A DNA stretch of 21,686 bases, taken from NCBI GenBank assembly GCA_916720335.1, contig CAKAQU010000011.1, positions 1-21,686 of the forward strand. The letters are read 5' to 3'. Positions 20,398 to 21,686 of the stretch are shown here, piece by piece. Every line of letters starts with the position of its first letter. Position 1 is the stretch's first letter. Source of the DNA: an uncultured Moraxella sp. GTDB lineage: Bacteria > Pseudomonadota > Gammaproteobacteria > Pseudomonadales > Moraxellaceae. The notes beneath the pieces were generated by a model that saw only the letters and a program-made list of their open reading frames with translations, ran no database searches and had not been told where the DNA came from. A program made the translations under genes and the position numbers.

Positions 20398-21686
20398 TTA
20401 AAAGCGCTTTTTGAATTTTCCTGACAAATCATTATTTGCATTTTGCAGCTCATTCATTTTTTGGCGAATCTCATCTTGATTCATACCAAGATTGATGGTG
20501 TTTGGGTCCATGCCCATGGCGTGAATGTCAGCGGTCATCTGCTCCATATCCTTTTTTGAACCAAATAAAGGACCGCCACCTCCTGACATGCCTTTGGTAA
20601 GTCCTTGTACTGCTTTCATCATTTTAGCAATACCATCAGGATGGCTAATCATTTTCATCATTTTCGCCATTTGTTTATGCTGCTTTAACAGCGCATTGAC
20701 GTTTTGAATTTGTTTGCCTGAACCTGCTGCAATACGACGTTTACGGCTTGGGGTAATTTTGTCTGGATTTTGGCGCTCAAATGGCGTCATAGAATGGATA
20801 AGGGCTTCCATTTCTTTAACTTTTTCCTCAGGTTTGGCTTGAGCAACCGCATTTTGAATATCACTACCACTCATACCAGGCATTTTATCCAAAAACCCTG
20901 CCATACCGCCCATATTTTTCATTTGTTGAAATTGGGTTAATAAGTCTTCTAAATCAAATTCACCGCCTTTTTGAATTTTTTTCGCCATTTTTTCGGCTTT
21001 TTCACGGTCAATTTTATTTTCAACTTCTTCCACCAAACTCAAAACATCACCCATGCCCAAAATGCGTTGAGCAATACGTTCTGGATGGAAAAGCTCTAGC
21101 GCTTCAAGTTTTTCGCCACGCCCTAAAAATTTAATTGGTTTACCTGTGATGGCACGCACAGATAATGCCGCCCCGCCGCGTGCATCACCATCGGTTTTGG
21201 TTAAAATAACCCCTGTTAAAGGTAAAGCATCGTTAAAAGCTTTGGCGGTATTGGCAGCATCTTGACCTGTCATAGAATCCACAACAAACAACGTCTCAGT
21301 TGGATTAACTGCTTTAGTTAACTCCTTGATTTCATTCATCATGTCTTCATCAATTGCCAAACGTCCAGCAGTATCAATAATCAAGATATCGGCAAATTTA
21401 ATTTTTGCTTGTTCGATAGCGCGCTTGGCAATGTCAATTGGGTTTTCATTAACATCAGATGGCACAAACATCGCACCAACTTGCGATGCAACAAACTCAA
21501 GCTGATGAATCGCCGCAGGACGATAAACGTCAGCAGATACCAGCATTACTTTTTTCTTTTGTTTTTCTTGTAAAAATTTTGCAAGTTTACCTGCTGTGGT
21601 GGTTTTTCCCGCTCCTTGCAATCCTGCCAATAAATAAACTACAGGCGGTTTTCCGGTCATCTCTAAAGATTGATTGGCGCTGCCCA
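20398..21686 (-). CDS. ffh: Signal recognition particle protein Ffh, 5' end cut by the window
   Basis: About 429 codons visible. The frame stays open past the first internal ATG (21660) to the window edge, so the N domain and true start lie outside. G domain: GLQGAGKTTT (G1), DTAGRL (G3), TKTDGDARGG (G4 region). The M domain is Met-rich with the 4.5S RNA-binding region GSGKQIQNVNALLKQHKQM. Ffh binds 4.5S RNA and signal sequences and delivers nascent membrane proteins to FtsY. Ends before a strong terminator. Confidence 0.96.
   Translation of the reverse strand, partial: GSANQSLEMTGKPPVVYLLAGLQGAGKTTTAGKLAKFLQEKQKKKVMLVSADVYRPAAIHQLEFVASQVGAMFVPSDVNENPIDIAKRAIEQAKIKFADILIIDTAGRLAIDEDMMNEIKELTKAVNPTETLFVVDSMTGQDAANTAKAFNDALPLTGVILTKTDGDARGGAALSVRAITGKPIKFLGRGEKLEALELFHPERIAQRILGMGDVLSLVEEVENKIDREKAEKMAKKIQKGGEFDLEDLLTQFQQMKNMGGMAGFLDKMPGMSGSDIQNAVAQAKPEEKVKEMEALIHSMTPFERQNPDKITPSRKRRIAAGSGKQIQNVNALLKQHKQMAKMMKMISHPDGIAKMMKAVQGLTKGMSGGGGPLFGSKKDMEQMTADIHAMGMDPNTINLGMNQDEIRQKMNELQNANNDLSGKFKKRF

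Noticed and set aside
20398..21660. ffh starting at the internal ATG at 21660
   Set aside because: The frame is open upstream to the window edge and the N domain is missing, so the gene is cut, not short.

Overview
The window joins an integrated filamentous phage (Inovirus-type) genome on the left to an ordinary gammaproteobacterial chromosome on the right. The AT-rich composition, the gene set (glnA, purB, ihfB-lapA-pyrF, ffh, a bfrA/bfrB pair) and the protein sequences suggest Moraxellaceae, most likely a Moraxella-like organism. The genus is inferred and has not been searched.

Phage, about 56-6625 (6,570 bp). There is no integrase. The right boundary is a canonical 28-bp dif site (6614-6641) whose XerC arm is also the phage end, so integration used host XerC/XerD. 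The left end carries two inverted partial dif sites that fold into a forked hairpin (41-149), the arrangement of the CTXphi folded single-strand attP. Next come three perfect DnaA boxes, two of them forming a hairpin, then GC-rich hairpins (220-272, 453-478), one copy of a 156-bp repeat and a G-rich tract. Two small minus-strand genes (734-1169) diverge from the replication module. The plus-strand order is: phased iterons, Rep, ssDNA-binding-like protein, small membrane protein, major coat protein (pVIII type), a 33-aa membrane protein the size of pVII/pIX, the second 156-bp repeat, a tRNA-like element, a TspB-like adsorption protein (pIII role), a DUF2523-like minor coat protein (pVI role) and a Zot/pI assembly ATPase. 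No secretin is encoded, so a host secretin is presumably used. The first 55 nt of the window repeat exactly at 6571-6625, so the window begins either in a neighbouring tandem copy or at an assembly break.

Chromosome, 6642-21686. A MipA/OmpV-type outer-membrane protein (plus) faces an iron-storage block on the minus strand: bfrA-bfrB, with bfd upstream under a promoter overlapped by a Fur-like palindrome. The two bacterioferritin subunits are complementary: BfrA keeps the diiron ligands but lacks the haem Met, while BfrB keeps the Met but has lost most diiron ligands. Then come a YpfJ-type zinc metallopeptidase, a secreted Ig-like protein and glnA (minus). On the plus strand are a SIMPL-domain protein, an L,D-transpeptidase and purB. 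Minus-strand units follow: ihfB-lapA-pyrF, tsaB-uppP-rsmJ, and ffh cut by the window end. Several clear hairpin terminators separate these units.

The most interesting material is the non-coding part of the phage: the folded attP, a possible DnaA-dependent complementary-strand start, a tRNA-like structure between coat and adsorption genes, and a duplicated 156-bp structured element.
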